DNA of 64,000 nucleotides from Marsupella aquatica (GCA_973895155.1 OZ316891.1:23560001-23624000); one strand, 5' to 3'. Counted from the stretch's first letter, positions 12,029-23,669 are shown. Made by a program: numbers and translations. Notes: generated by a model not told the origin, from the letters alone.

Positions 12029-12936
12029 TGGTATTGTTCAGCTTATATCTGTCGAACCTGGGAATTTGACGTTAACCGATCCGTTTGTATACGACATAAA
12101 ACATTGACAATGGAGGATCTGTTGGCACCATAAATGATTTTTGTCATTTTTTCCCCGAGAAGTCCGGATGTCAGACACGAACATATTGCTAAAAAGATCA
12201 CCAACCTTACTTAAACAGACCATAAGATATGACAAGGTATTGTCAAATTTTAGTAGCGCCTGGCGCTAACTAAAATACGCCACTAAAAATGTGTCTGAAA
12301 TCTCGACATTCCAAACTAGCGCCCGGCGCTAGTATAGAATAAATTCCCTGAAAATGAACATTATGACCACATACCAGGTGGTAATTGGGAATAAATGGTG
12401 CCTTCAAAGGATGGTTTTGATGGATTATGGATGATAAATGAACATTTATACTAGCGCCGGGCGCTAGTATTACATTTGAGAAATATTTCTCCGTAAACGA
12501 TGTACTGAAGGATACTTTAATAAAATATGGGGGTGGAAAGGCCAAAATTTATGTCATAGCTCCTTCCAAAAAGACCTCTAAATTTCTTCCAGTTTATACT
12601 AGCGTCGGGCGCTATTATAAGCATACTCTAAATTGTTCACCTTGATGGTCATCATTAATGCTAGCGCCTGACGCTAGTATTGATATGATGTTAGGAAATG
12701 TCTTTAACGGTAACATTCAACGGTAACTTATGACTTCCGTGTGTGTTACGCATCTTCTACCGTTTGATTTTGGTAATTAAACCTTCTGTATACAGACGTT
12801 GGAAACCGCCAAACACCAGAGCTAATGGATTTCCTCTAGGTTATGTCATCCTCCCGCTAGAATATATTACACGTTCAGAGATGATTATAGTTCCATAATT
12901 TCATTGTACGACAGTTTGTACGCTTCTAGAAGAACG
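12029..12936. promoter_or_regulatory. Divergent intergenic region with a palindrome cluster
   Basis: This AT-rich region lies between the transposase gene (minus) and the ParB/methyltransferase-like gene (plus), so it should hold both promoters. Five copies of the AGCGCCNGGCGCT palindrome occur within 421 bp at 12255, 12318, 12453, 12601 and 12663, the densest cluster in the element. I see no further coding sequence. Confidence 0.6.
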
Positions 12937-15900
12937 ATGGAGGTATTCCCCTCTTCTTCCAGAGGGTATAGTGCGGTTCATGACCAGGAGCGAGCTTATT
13001 CTGAATCTTCGCAGTCTTCGTTTACTGGTTCAGTCTATACACGTCGTGTAACTCGTTCCTCAAAGTTGTTGCCGCTCACTTCTGTCAGCGGTGTTTTGGG
13101 TCCAAATCCTTTGCGAAGAAAGATGGACAACGTAGACACACTGGCGATCCAGGATGTTGCGGATTGCGTGCTTGCTGAGATTGATCTCATTTCAAAACAT
13201 GTCATGTCTTTTGGAAAGGATTCTCATGGATTTGACAAGGAGCCGCCTTGAATCCCTCTGTGTCGATTGGTTCACATGGAGGTGGTTCATACTCTGCAGA
13301 AAGACAGCTCTTCCATCGAGAAGCTGAAAGACTCTTTTCGTAGTATGGGTTACAACTCTTCGATAGGGATGCGTTTCTATGTGCAGCCAACGGATGAGAA
13401 CGGAATTGTTCTGACCTGTACCCAGGACATTCGTGATTCATGGGATCCAATATGGCAATTGGAGAACGAGAAGTTTGAGGCTGAATGCGAGGCTGACCCA
13501 GATTTTCTCGTCTTGAAGGATAAGATGTTCTCTGTATTCGATGGAAATCACAGGCTGTACTCCTGGACGCTTGTAACAGAGGAGAACCCGGACAATCCAA
13601 AATATCATCCTCGTGTGCTCTGTACAATATTTAAAGGAGACAAGGGATCTCTCATTGAAATTGAGGCAGCTATGCACACCGTGAATCAGTAAGTTCTCAT
13701 GATTTCCAGTTCTTTCCTTAAATCTTGCGAGTGCTGTATTTACTAGCGCTCGGCGCTGCTTATACATGAATTGTTTTTCATTGACTCTTACTCTCAACGT
13801 TTGTTTGTGTAGGCTTGGCCAAGCAGTTGTAGAGCCTTCCTGGATCCTGGATGCGGACAGAATCAAACGAATTCTGGCGCATGACCTTGAGTATTACAGT
13901 AAACTGATTGACCCGGGTAATTTCAAGAAGTTTGAAAGCATTCGGCTGAAAACTCGGAAGGGGTCATGGTATACGAAGAAGATGCCACAAGAAGCACTTG
14001 TTTACATTCTTTGTGAGAATAAGATAAAGTCGTACTCGCATCAATTCAAACTCGACATGGAGGCAGTGGAGGCTCAAGGGAGTCCATGGTTGGCGGACGA
14101 GATTTCAAAACGGCATGCGGCCATGATGAAAGACGCAACCAAAGATTGGGCAGTGAAGTCTTCAAAAATTACGCCCTTATTAAGTCATGAATTTGAAGAT
14201 TTCCTCAGTACATGTGCAGAAATGTATGTTGTCACATAGAGAAACAAGAGAGAGAAGAAGCCTGACACCGTTGTATGTACGATGGACCGTGCACGATTGT
14301 TCACCGCTGTTTCTGCTCTAGACCCAAAGTTACGAAGCACTTTACTTGTGGCACATTGCAATCCTGAGCTGCGGAGACAGTTTTTTCACCCAGCAAGTGT
14401 TAACGATGATCTAGTCAAACAGTGGTGCCACACTTGGATCACTTGGAATAGTGTGGAGGGAATTGTTGCTGGCATGTTACATTCATGTCTACGTGAAGTT
14501 GAGCAAACCATGCCCGCGAATAGATTGGAAGAGTGGAATTGTAGTTCGTTTGATGATCTAGTTCAGTTTGTTACAAATGAATTCAAGAGATTTGGTGATT
14601 CCATGAAGAATAAGTTCTTTCACACTATGTGGCCTTCAAAGTACCCTGACAAAGAAGATTACACCCAGAGAAACCAGAAGCGAGCGAAGAGGTTTGTGTA
14701 TAGGTTCTACATGCACATGGAGGTAACCAAACCTGATTACTTCTGGGCATATCCTGCAGCTTTTATGAAGTGGATTTCAATAAGTGAAGATGATGCCTTG
14801 GCTGATTTGTACTCTATGTACCCCACGGAGGGCATATTTCCTCCGAGACCAATGACAAAATGGGAGAGAACTCACTGCCCCTGGTATCTAGATACAGATA
14901 GATGGGATTCTCCTTTTGATCAAAGGGAAAAAGATGCCTTCCATAAGCTTTCAAAGTCTCAGATGCCAGCAAAACTTGTGTCCGACATGAAGCAGGGTCT
15001 ACTTGACGATGTAGACAAGTCTGCCACAAACTTGCAAACTATCTGTGAAACAACTGTTGTGCATGTGGACCGGAGTCGCAAACCTCACGCGAAAGCCAAA
15101 GCGGAGCTAGCAGCACCGAGCAAGTCTACTAAATCTGGAAAGAAGAGTAAGTATTGCTATCCATGATTTTGCCAGCGCCAGGCGCTGGCAAAAAATATTT
15201 TGTTGAGGGTTGTTCTCTTTCTTGGTTATTAGGCTTCGGTTGCGACTTAAGTGAATTGCATTTGGTTAGCGTCAGGCGCTAGCTTCTTTCAATACTTTAA
15301 AAGTACTTATTCTAACTACAACCTGGTTATATTTTAGGAGGGAGGAAGTCTAATACGGTGGAAACGGGAGATACGAAAAAGGATGCTACACCTGAAGTTT
15401 CCGAGGCAAACACGGGAGCTCGATCGGACCCCATTACTCCAGTCGACAAAGCGAAGGTTATAGTTTCTATCGACGCCACGAGTACCAGGAAGAAACGAAA
15501 GAGAGCTGTCGAAGGTGGACAATCTTTAAGGGAGAGTGTTATAGCTTCTGGTTTCCAACGTGAAGTTGGAAACTTCAAAACAACTGTGTCTCGCCATTGC
15601 ATGGTTGAGACAAGCCTTTCTGAATTTTTTGACTCGACCTTCAACAAGGAGGAGAAGCCCGAGTGGGTTAGTGATGTGGAGAAATGGGGAAAGGACCTCG
15701 TTAAGTTGGGATTTAAAGAGAAGGGAGTTGTTCGGGGGGGAAAAGTAAGATCGTTTGGAGTGGATGCCGGCTTCATTTACCTACCGATCGGGTTCAAACC
15801 ATCTATCATTGATAAGAAGGTTCCTAAATGGAACATTCCAGATCACTCAATGGCTAGATCTTTTTTCAAATCCATGGATCCATTTTTATCAAATGATGGG

Positions 15901-17028
15901 TTCCTTGTAATTCTACACAATGGGGAGTACGATCCCATGTCGCAAGTCATTGCTGCCTGTCAGGAGTCAAGGAAATTTCAGTGTATATGCTCGCATAATG
16001 TTGTGATGTCTGACCCGATGTATGCGGCAAAGACAAACCAAGAGATGTTTACCCTCAGGCTCGACATATTTGGCCGAATTAATGGGAAATGTAAAATTCC
16101 CAAAGACCCCAAATTTTGGCCGCTGTCCATCAGTGAGGACCCTTTCGTTACCAATTTGATCGGACTCTCTTCGCTCAAATCAGATCCATTCCCGCAAATG
16201 GAGTTTGCTGGAAATGCTCGTCTGTCTGTGGGTTTTATGCAATCTGTTATAGAGCTTGTCACACGACCTCGTGATATTTTTATGGATTGGACTGCTGGGG
16301 CTGGAAGCTCTTACATTGCTGGCGACTTCTCTGGACGATTTGTACTCGGGATAGAACACCGGAAAGAATTTATTGAAACCGCTTCAAAGGTTTTCATGGA
16401 TTTGTTGTCTCCCAAAGAGATTGCAGTGTTACCTCCACCTGTTCCTACTGCCGACAGAAAAAAGAGAGATAAGCTTCGGTCGGTTCTCAATTTTGATTCT
16501 GATGATGAATCGAGTGAAGGTGGAGAGGAACAAGGTACAAGAAACTCCGAGGAGGAAAAGGAAGAGCGTCGTGCAGCTGCAGATGAAACCGATAGTGATG
16601 ACTCTTCCGAGTAATGTTCATAAACTCGTAAGCTTCTTTCTCCATTCCCGTCAATTCATAACATTTCTTTTGTTGTTTTGGGGAAAGGCGCCTTACAAAA
16701 TGGACTTTGTTATATCAGGTCAGAGTGGAATGCAAGGAGACGATTCAAACTGCGGAGGAAGATCGCGAGACACAACGTAGAAACACCAGAAAAACTGTTT
16801 GTTCTTCCCTCCTATGCAAAGAAAGCCGCAAGGAAAGCAGAAAGTGCAAGGACACTTTGTTGGGAAAACAAAGGTCTTTGGTTACGAAGGGGTGTTGACC
16901 GAAAGTTCATTAAACATCCTTATGTTGATGACTTCTCCCGCAGCCAATACGTAGATGATGAGGCTGTGTCCACGGACAGATCCCAGAGTACAGATTCTGG
17001 TTCCGACTCAGAATCTTTGGAACCGTGA
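12937..17028 (+). pseudogene. ParB-like domain plus degenerate N6/N4 DNA-methyltransferase-like protein, four exons
   Basis: Four exons join in frame: 12937-13688, 13813-15146, 15338-16610 and 16719-17028 (1,223 codons including stop), all with GT-AG introns. Two in-frame stops, TGA at 13249-13251 and TAG at 14237-14239, break this copy. Residues around 105-215 look like a ParB/sulfiredoxin-type fold (IPLCRL then VFDGNHRLYSW). Exon 2 carries a conserved domain of unknown type (DYFWAYPA, CPWYLDTDRWDSPFD). An AT-hook-like KKRGRKS forms across the 15146/15338 splice and is followed by a RKKRKR nuclear signal. Exon 3 ends in a beta-class amino-methyltransferase arrangement: GFIYLPIG and SDPMY replace the usual DPPY, and DWTAGAGSSYIAGDFSGR (residue about 1012) matches the cofactor-binding FxGxG motif. 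Catalysis is therefore doubtful. Exon 4 is conserved in the second copy. Confidence 0.75.
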
Positions 17029-17286
17029 GAAGTAGTGGGTAGTTGAGGCTAAATCTTTTAGCAGCGCCCGATGCTTGTAACATCTGTATTATTTCCCTCT
17101 GCTGAGGGTCCTTTTAAATTGTTGATTTCTCTCTACTTGTTGATTACTTTTGACTTCTGTTCTTTACAAGCGCCTGGCACTCGCCAAATGGAATCTCTAA
17201 ATGGCCGTTTAGTCTTTGTCGTTTCCTGTCAACGGTCATCGTCATTGGATACCAACTGCCATTTGGATTGTGTTCTTTAGTCAGTC

Positions 17287-17680
17287 GTCGGAAAGCCGTT
17301 GGGGACCATAGTTTCGGGATGATGATTTCATAGTTTAGGGACCGGGCGGAAGGGACGACTATAGTTTCAGTTTAGGTTTGTTCGGGACGACGAGAGTTGG
17401 GGACGTTGATAGTTGAGGACAACGATAGTTTCGGGAGGACGATAGAACGGGACGATAGAACGGGACAATAGAACGGGATGATAGAACGGGAGGGGAGACT
17501 TTGTTTTGGGAGGACGATAGAACGTGACGATAGAACGGGACGATAGTTTGTTTGGGAAGACTTTGTTTCGGGGAAGACGATAGAACGAGACGTTAGAGCA
17601 GGGCGATAGAACGGGACGATACCTGTTACCAAGGCGAAGATAGTTTTGGGAGGCAATAGAATGGGATGATGATAGTTTGA
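17287..17680. repeat. Minisatellite, GGGACGATAGAAC-type units
   Basis: Imperfect units of about 10-13 bp (GGGACGATAGAAC and variants) are tandemly repeated between the methyltransferase-like gene and the small downstream gene. A different minisatellite occupies the equivalent place in the second copy (23670-23815). A CTGTTACC motif like the subterminal repeats lies at about 17624. Confidence 0.8.
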
Positions 17681-17848
17681 TGGTCGTTTTGGAACGGTAG
17701 TGTACGCGGACCTTTATCTGGTGTCTTAGTCTTTGCGGACCTTTCTTTGACCTTTGTCGGCTATAGCACTCGCGGACGACGTTCTTACGGGAGGAGAGGT
17801 TACATATTAGATCAGGATCTTTGAAACATGGCGAGTTAGTATGAGCCA

Positions 17849-18289
17849 ATGGATTGGGAGGCAGCTTTTCGTCCTTCTCGTGTGCGTCCGGAAGAGAGCC
17901 ATTTTAGCTCTTTTGAATCGCGGATGGAGACTAAAGAAACTGAAACTTCCACTTTTTGGAACCGTCATGCTCTCCCGTATGATGAGGCTATTAGTCCTGG
18001 AGAGAAGAACATCCCTTGGATTGTCGATTCCCCTGCGCCTCCGTTCTCTAGTCGGTTTTCGTCTCACCCGGGAGTTCTTGTTGATGGGGTACTCCCAATC
18101 GATCGAAGAGTACAAGAAATGTTTGGGCGAGTTGATTTTAAGGACAGTAATATTCCTATTGAACATTTTACGAGGGCTGTTCATCGAGGACCTTTAGAGG
18201 GATACGTTCGTTTGCGTGGTCTCGGCTTCAAGAAAGATCGGCGGAGAGAAGCAGCAGGAGTGGATGATGATTGCAACTCGGAAAGCTAG
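17849..18289 (+). CDS. Small acidic protein of the DNA transposon (146 aa), conserved, function unknown
   Basis: The ATG at 17849 opens a 146-codon frame ending at TAG 18287-18289. The counterpart in the second element (23840-24292) keeps SRVRP, SHFSSFES, LPYDEAIS, NIPW, RRVQE, LGRVDF-like, RLRGLGFKK and GVDDDC. Conservation of the protein while the surrounding DNA diverges suggests it is real. It has an Arg/Lys patch (FKKDRRRE) just before an acidic end. I recognise no family. Three palindromes follow it (18323, 18425, 18548). It is the only uninterrupted gene of this element in the window. Confidence 0.7.
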   Translation: MDWEAAFRPSRVRPEESHFSSFESRMETKETETSTFWNRHALPYDEAISPGEKNIPWIVDSPAPPFSSRFSSHPGVLVDGVLPIDRRVQEMFGRVDFKDSNIPIEHFTRAVHRGPLEGYVRLRGLGFKKDRRREAAGVDDDCNSES

Positions 18290-18889
18290 ATGGAAATTTC
18301 GTTTTGCTGATCGCTTTAAGCTAGCGCCGGGCGCTGCTAAAGTTTTCCGGATTTTGTGGCATTGAAGTCGACCTCAGCTCTGGCGTTAGAGTTTTCCCGG
18401 TTGTCTACTATTTAGGTTTTGGCTAGCGCCGGGCGCTATTGAAACGACAACGGATTTTGTGGGAGGGAATGGATCTTGACTATGTTGTCTAGGTTTGGAC
18501 GCATCTTGTCTCCAAGAAACGACTAGTTTTCTAGTTAGTTTTTGGCTAGCGCCGAGCGCTGTTCATGTATTAGTCGAAAACCTCCAACGGTGTCGACGGT
18601 GACTTCATGGATGGGATTTTTAGGCCAGATTGTTGATGTTGATAACTGCATTTTGTATCACTTAAGCCGAGCGCGTTTTCTATTTTGCGATAATATATGC
18701 GAATGTTTATTCCGGCCTTTCTTTTCTACTTGTATTTGTCTTGGATTTTGTGTATCTCAATTGGCAGCCGTCTTTTATGTTTCAAAAAATTGTTTCCGTG
18801 TTGTTCTTTATTTATCACGAGGGTTTGGTGGTTTTGTTTTCTATTCTTGTACTTTCAAATGGAGATTTTGAGACCTTTTTTTAAGATCA

Positions 18890-18999
18890 CTGTTCACGAC
18901 CATCCAAACACTGTTCACTGGTAACAGCTCCTTTTAACTGGTACCAGTTGCTATTTCCTATTACTGTTATCTGTTTGCTGTCGTTTGTAAATTCCCCCC
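18890..18999 (-). repeat. Right terminal inverted repeat of the DNA transposon
   Basis: Reading inward from 18999 this gives GGGGGGAATTTACAAAC, then GACAGCAAACAGATAACAG, then CTGGTAACAG-like subterminal repeats at about 18920 and 18939. The right end of the second copy (25085-25169) has the same order and nearly the same terminal 17 bp. Confidence 0.8.
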
Positions 19000-19002
19000 T
19001 AA

Positions 19003-19830
19003 CGGCGGTCTACCCCAGATTGCAATGAGGCCCGGCCTCACGCTTGCCCTGCAAGCTCCGCTCTGGCCATAGATCCCTTAGTGCTCTCCACCAGACAAAG
19101 GCCAGGACTCCCCATGGATCACGTAGCCTTGCCAAACTGAACTGTAAATGCTCCTCCTGCTGCCCCTCAATCAATGTCTCCTCCTCCCTAATGTACTCAC
19201 CACAAATCAAATCGACATCCTCCCCACAGTTTACAATCACCAATACATCACCTATCACCAAGGCTCTGTATCGGGGGAAAAGAACCCAGTTGTGCTGCCC
19301 ACTAGAAAGAGCCACAATCCAGCTCGCAAACCTAGCAACCCGTTGCTGTGAAGCTTGGCTGATTACTCCCTGAGTAATAGCACCACCAAGCTCTCCCCAA
19401 CACGCAGCGTCCAAGTCCAGCCTTGCTTGCACAGAGCTCCTCCCTGCTGCTCAGTCTAAGTGAGATCACACAACTGAAGTCCCCCCTGCCTCTACCGGGG
19501 GGCTGCTCTATATACTCTCTCCTTGAGCCCAAATGGGTGGATGCTACGCTGCTGGAGCCCCATCCCAGCCCTAACAGAGCCGCCACTATCTCTAACTACT
19601 GAACCCTAACTCGCAGCTTTATTTCTATCTCAAATTGGCTATGTACTTTGGATTTGGCCCTCCTCCATGGTTTTTGCGAGCTTGCGCCTCCTCTCCTGAT
19701 TTCTCTATTCAACCATTTGCTGCGTGGATAGCAGCGTTGGAAGTGGCTTGAGCTCCTCTTTCCAACGAGGTCAATTATAGCCGATTTGGTCAAATACACA
19801 GAGAGTTATGCCCCCGCAACCAAGAGGGGG
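19003..19830 (-). mobile_element. Older F2-like LTR tail, right part
   Basis: This continues the sequence broken at 7513. On the minus strand it carries a TATATA box in GAGAGTATATAGAGC at about 19507-19520. An open frame of 140 codons (19432 to 19010) follows that I cannot assign, and it ends before the transposon insertion site. Its similarity in order to 32300-32560 supports an LTR-derived origin. Confidence 0.5.
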
Positions 19831-19933
19831 TACTCACTCCTGCACTAACTCGAGTTACATAGCTAGCCCGAGTTTGGCTAACCTAGCTATCCTATCTAAC
19901 CCGAGTAGAGCTAACCCGTGGTGTCGGGTTAGG

Positions 19934-19982
19934 CCGCTACCCGCTACCCGCTATCCGCTATCCGCTATCCGCTATCCGCTAA
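19934..19982. repeat. Heptamer tandem repeat CCGCTAY
   Basis: About seven tandem copies of CCGCTAC or CCGCTAT occur within a longer stretch (19850-20340) of CTAACCCGAG-like degenerate simple sequence with no gene. Confidence 0.9.
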
Positions 19983-20096
19983 CCTAGCCTAAGCTGAGCC
20001 TGAACCCAAGCTTACCTATGCTAACCTGAGCCTGAGTTTAGGCTAACCCGCGTTAAGTCTAACCCGGGATCAATCTAGTCCGAACCCGGGTTAAGC

Positions 20097-20288
20097 CTAA
20101 GCTGAAGCCGTGCTTACCTGAGCTAAGCTGAAGCCGCGCTGACCTGAGCTAAGCTAAAGCCGTGCTGACCTGAGCTAAGCTGAAGCTGTGCTGACTTGAG
20201 CTAAGCTGAAGCCGTGCTTACTTGAGCTAAGCTAAAGCCGTGCTGACCTGAGCTAAGCTGAAGCCATGCTCACATAAGCTAAGCCGTG
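20097..20288. repeat. 26-bp tandem repeat
   Basis: About seven units of the pattern CTGAGCTAAGCTGAAGCCGT plus GCTGAC are repeated head to tail with small changes. No coding potential is evident. Confidence 0.9.
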
Positions 20289-20459
20289 GTCGAGCTTGGG
20301 TTAACCCGAAACTGAAGCCGAATCCGCTAATTCCGGCCACAAGTTAACCCGTCACACTAATCAGGCCGTATCTTTCTTAATACACCTCCGTTTCTCGAGT
20401 GTTTTCTATCGATTTTACTCGCCTTGACCAGATCTTTCCAATGCTCTTTACAGATCCGG

Positions 20460-20660
20460 ATTTGGTGACATATTGAAAGAGATGTGATCATCAATCACCC
20501 GCGACATAGCTTTTATTTCCCTACTCTTAACGTCATGATTGCCCTCATTCTTGCCATCTTGCTAATTGTTATGCAATATCAATAGCTACTCCTTGCATAC
20601 AGCAACCTACTTAATCAGATTACAAAATAAGAACCATGTCATTGGCGTCACATGAATCTT
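20460..20660. mobile_element. CACTA-element upstream segment, short copy
   Basis: This matches two separated blocks at 47610-47637 and 47960-48096. It includes CACCCGCGACATAG (transposase start on the minus strand) and a plus-strand ATG context, ACCATGTC then GGCGTCAC, at about 20636-20650. The roughly 330 bp between the blocks at 47.6 kb is missing here; the break falls in a short repeat TTTATTTCCCT/TTTATCCCT. This segment abuts the truncated second ParB/methyltransferase transposon. Confidence 0.65.
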
Positions 20661-20682
20661 TCAAAGCTCTCATTGATATAGT

Positions 20683-23198
20683 TACGAATGATTTCAAGAG
20701 ATACGGAGACTCGGTGAAGAGTAAGTTTTTTAATACAATGTGGCCCTCAAAGTATCCGGACAAAGAGGACTATTCTTTCAAGAACCAGAAGCGAGCAAAA
20801 AGGTACCTCTACTGATTTTACATCCACATGGAAGTAACTAGACCTGATTACTTCTGGGCATATCCTGCCACCTTTCAGAAGTGGACAGAAATATCAGAAG
20901 GCGACAATTTATCTGATTTGTACTCTATGTACCCCGCGGAGGGAATTTTCCCAGCGAAACCTTTAAGTGAATGGGAGAGAACCCACTGTCCATGGTACCT
21001 AGATACAGACAGATGGGACTCGCCCTTTGATCACCGAGAAAAGGATGCTTTCCACAAGCTCTCTAAGTCCCAGATACCAGTCAATATTGTTTCTGACATG
21101 AAGCAGGGACTAGCAGACGATGTAGATAAGTCCACAACAGAATTGCAAATGAATTGTGAGACCACAGTTGTTCACGTTGACCGAAGCCAAAAGCCTCGCG
21201 CAAAAGGGAAAGCTGATACTACTGTCCCAAGTGAATCAACAAGGTTCGGGAAAAAATATAAGTATAATTTGTAGTTCTTTGGTTAGCGCCTGGTGCTGCT
21301 ATGCCATTCAATATATGTTAGATTTCATTTGTCTCATTTGTTCCATGAATATATATATATATATATTATATTTGCTTCCATCTCTTCAAGAAATTTGGCC
21401 AGCGCCGGGCGTTAGTATACTTTGCATTTTCCATCCGCTCAAATTCTAACATCGCCTTCCATTTGAGCAGGGAGAAAGTCAAACGCCATAGGCAGCGGCG
21501 ATACAAAGATAGATGCCACCCCAGAGGCATCTGAAGCCAATACAGGGCCTCCATCTGACCCACTTACACCCGTCGAGAAAGGGAAGTCAATTGCTCCAGT
21601 AGATGCGATTAGTACTAGAAAGAAGCGAAAAAGGGCAATTGAAGGTGGATCATCCTCCGCTCGGGAAAGTGCGGCTGCAACAGGTGTTCAACGAGAAGTT
21701 GGTCAAAAACACTCTTTCAAGGCATTGCATGGTTGAGTCTAGCATCTCTGAATTCTATGACACAACGTTCAACAAAGAGGAGAAGCCTGACTGGGTAAAT
21801 GGTGTAGAGAAATGGGCAAAGGACCTCATGAAGTCGGGATATCGAGACAAGGGAATTGTCAATGGGGGGAAGGAAAGATCATTTGGAGTACACGCAGGAT
21901 TCATTTACCTTCCTACTGGTCTGAAACCATTGCTGCTAGATAGAAAAGTCTCGAAATGGAATACCCCCGACCACACACTGGCAACATCGTTCTTTCATGG
22001 AATGGACCCATTTTTATCAGATGACGGAATGCTAGCAGTTTTGCATAATGGGGAGTACGATCCTATGTCTCAGGTTATATCCGCATGTCAAGAATCAAAG
22101 AAGTTTCATTGCATCTCAACACACAATGTTGTTATTTCAGTTCCTATGTATGCTCCAAAGACTGACCGACAGGTAAATTCCAAGTCGTGATCTCTGTTTT
22201 TAACACTCAAGAATGTGTATGAATGCATGGAATGACATATCATTCTTGGTTTATCTCGCAGATATTCACGCTCAGGTTAGACGTCTTTTGCCGAGTATCT
22301 CATAAAGGGAAAGTACCCAAGGACTTGAGGTTTAGACCTCTGTCTGTTATAGAAGATCCCTCCATCACTAATTTAATTGGGTTTCCCACTCTCAATATAG
22401 ATCCAACACCTGAGATGGAATTCGTAGGGAATGCCCGTTTGTCGGTTGGATTCATGCAGTCTGTGATAGAGCTCATCACTCGTCCTCGGGACATTTTCAT
22501 AGATTGGACAGTTGGTTCGAGTAGCTCTTTTGTAGCCGGAGACTATTTTGGGAGGTTTGTAATTGGACTGGAGAATCGGAAGGATTTCCTTGAAACTGGT
22601 TCCAAGGTGTTCTTAAATCTACTCTCTTCTAAGGAAGAAGAAACCTTGCCTCCCCCAATTCAACCACCGGAAAAGAAAAAGAGGGACAAGCTCTGGTCTG
22701 TACTTAATTTTGACTCCGATGATGAGTCAAGTGGGGGGACAGCAGATGAAGTGGACGGGGAGACAACTCAGGGGGGGTAAGGAGCAATCTGCTGGCGAGA
22801 GTGATAGCGATGACTCTTCCAAGTAATGTTCTGAAACTCGTAAGCTTCTTTCTCTTTTCCAGCTCCTTCATGCATTTTTTACTATTCATTGTATCTTTCA
22901 ATTGGTTGTCTTACTTGGTTATCTACCCAGGTCCGAATGAAATACCAGAAAGCGCTTCCAACTCAGAAGAAAAGTTTCACGTTTTGAAATGGATACATCG
23001 AAGAAACCATTTGTTTTGCCGTCTTACGCTGAGAACGCTGCGAGGAAGGAGGATAGTCAAAGGACTCTGTGCTGGAAAAACAAAGGTCTCCGCCTTCGAA
23101 GAGGAGTTGACAGAAAGTTTGTTAGAAACCCGTATATAGATGACTTTTCTAAGAGCAAGTATGTCGATGACGAAGCAGTCCCTCCCGACAGATCATAG
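20683..23198 (+). pseudogene. Methyltransferase-like gene, copy 2 (ParB part missing)
   Basis: Homology to copy 1 starts in exon 2 (VTNDFKRYGDS). A TGA at about 20817 breaks the frame. The first splice donor has changed from GT to AT at about 21262, though its acceptor (21469-21470) is intact. A frameshift near 21610-21720 and a homopolymer-G shift near 22775 follow. An 89-bp GT-AG intron at 22173-22261 is absent from copy 1. The last intron (22823-22930) matches copy 1, but exon 4 opens with a TGA replacing the Trp codon. The cofactor loop reads DWTVGSSSS instead of DWTAGAGSS, and SDPMY reads SVPMY, so this version is more degenerate at the catalytic motifs. Confidence 0.8.
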
Positions 23199-23669
23199 AG
23201 CTCTGGATCAGAATCTGAAACTGATAATTGATGTATTTTTCTTTTCCAGATTTTACTAGCGCCGGGTGCTGTTATGAAAAGACATGTATTTCATTTCATA
23301 TGCTCATAATAAAAATCTAAAAACCACTTGTTGTCTTCAGTAGCACCGGGCGCTATTATCGAGGTACATGTATTTCTTATATAAAAGGTTTTAAATTGGT
23401 CTCTTCGTTTAGTAGCGTCGGGTGCTCCCCAAATGTGCAAAGTTTTCCATGAACCTTTACATCATAATATTGTTCATGCGTTCTGTCGCCATCCTGTTGC
23501 CATCCGTATATTGTCGTTACCTAATTAAGTTGGGTCTGTTTCAAAATAATCGTGTCGCAATTTGATTGTTTACTCAACGGTCCTCTGCCCGTTGAAGTTC
23601 GCATGTTACGGGTGTCCACCGATGACCGTCCTTTGGTAGTCACTATGTCAACCTTTTGGAGACGGTCGA

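Larger units (their letters stand above)
7514..18999. mobile_element. 11.5 kb DNA transposon with MULE/SWIM transposase and ParB-methyltransferase-like gene
   Basis: The ends are terminal inverted repeats. The left begins TGGGGGTAT at 7514, and the right, read in reverse complement, begins GGGGGGAATTTAC from 18999. Both continue into a GACAGNAAACAG block. The element is flanked by TAA on both sides (7511-7513 and 19000-19002). A related site without the element sits at about 32376-32387, where GGCC-CAA-CGGC matches the joined flanks GGCC-TAA-CGGC; this supports both the boundaries and the 3-bp duplication. Inside are a divergent gene pair (transposase minus, ParB/methyltransferase-like plus), a small acidic-protein gene, subterminal CTGGTAACAG-like repeats and sixteen copies of a 13-bp palindrome. 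A 3-bp duplication is unusual for a MULE-type transposase, whose family normally makes 8-11 bp duplications. Confidence 0.85.

Noticed and set aside
12937-17028. Stop codon reassignment to explain in-frame TGA and TAG codons
   Set aside because: All three stop codons end genes in the window, and most internal stops are explained by C-to-T changes (CGA to TGA, CAG to TAG).
7514-18999. PIF/Harbinger classification from the 3-bp TAA duplication and G-rich ends
   Set aside because: The encoded transposase has SWIM and WRKY-GCM1-like fingers, not a Harbinger nuclease with a Myb-like partner. Classification left open.
19010-19432. Minus-strand 140-codon frame after a TATATA box as a host gene
   Set aside because: No recognisable domain, and it lies inside an LTR-like tail; coding status cannot be supported.
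19934-20288. Telomere- or centromere-type satellite
   Set aside because: Only short local arrays with 7-bp and 26-bp units; neither resembles known plant telomere repeats, and they do not extend.
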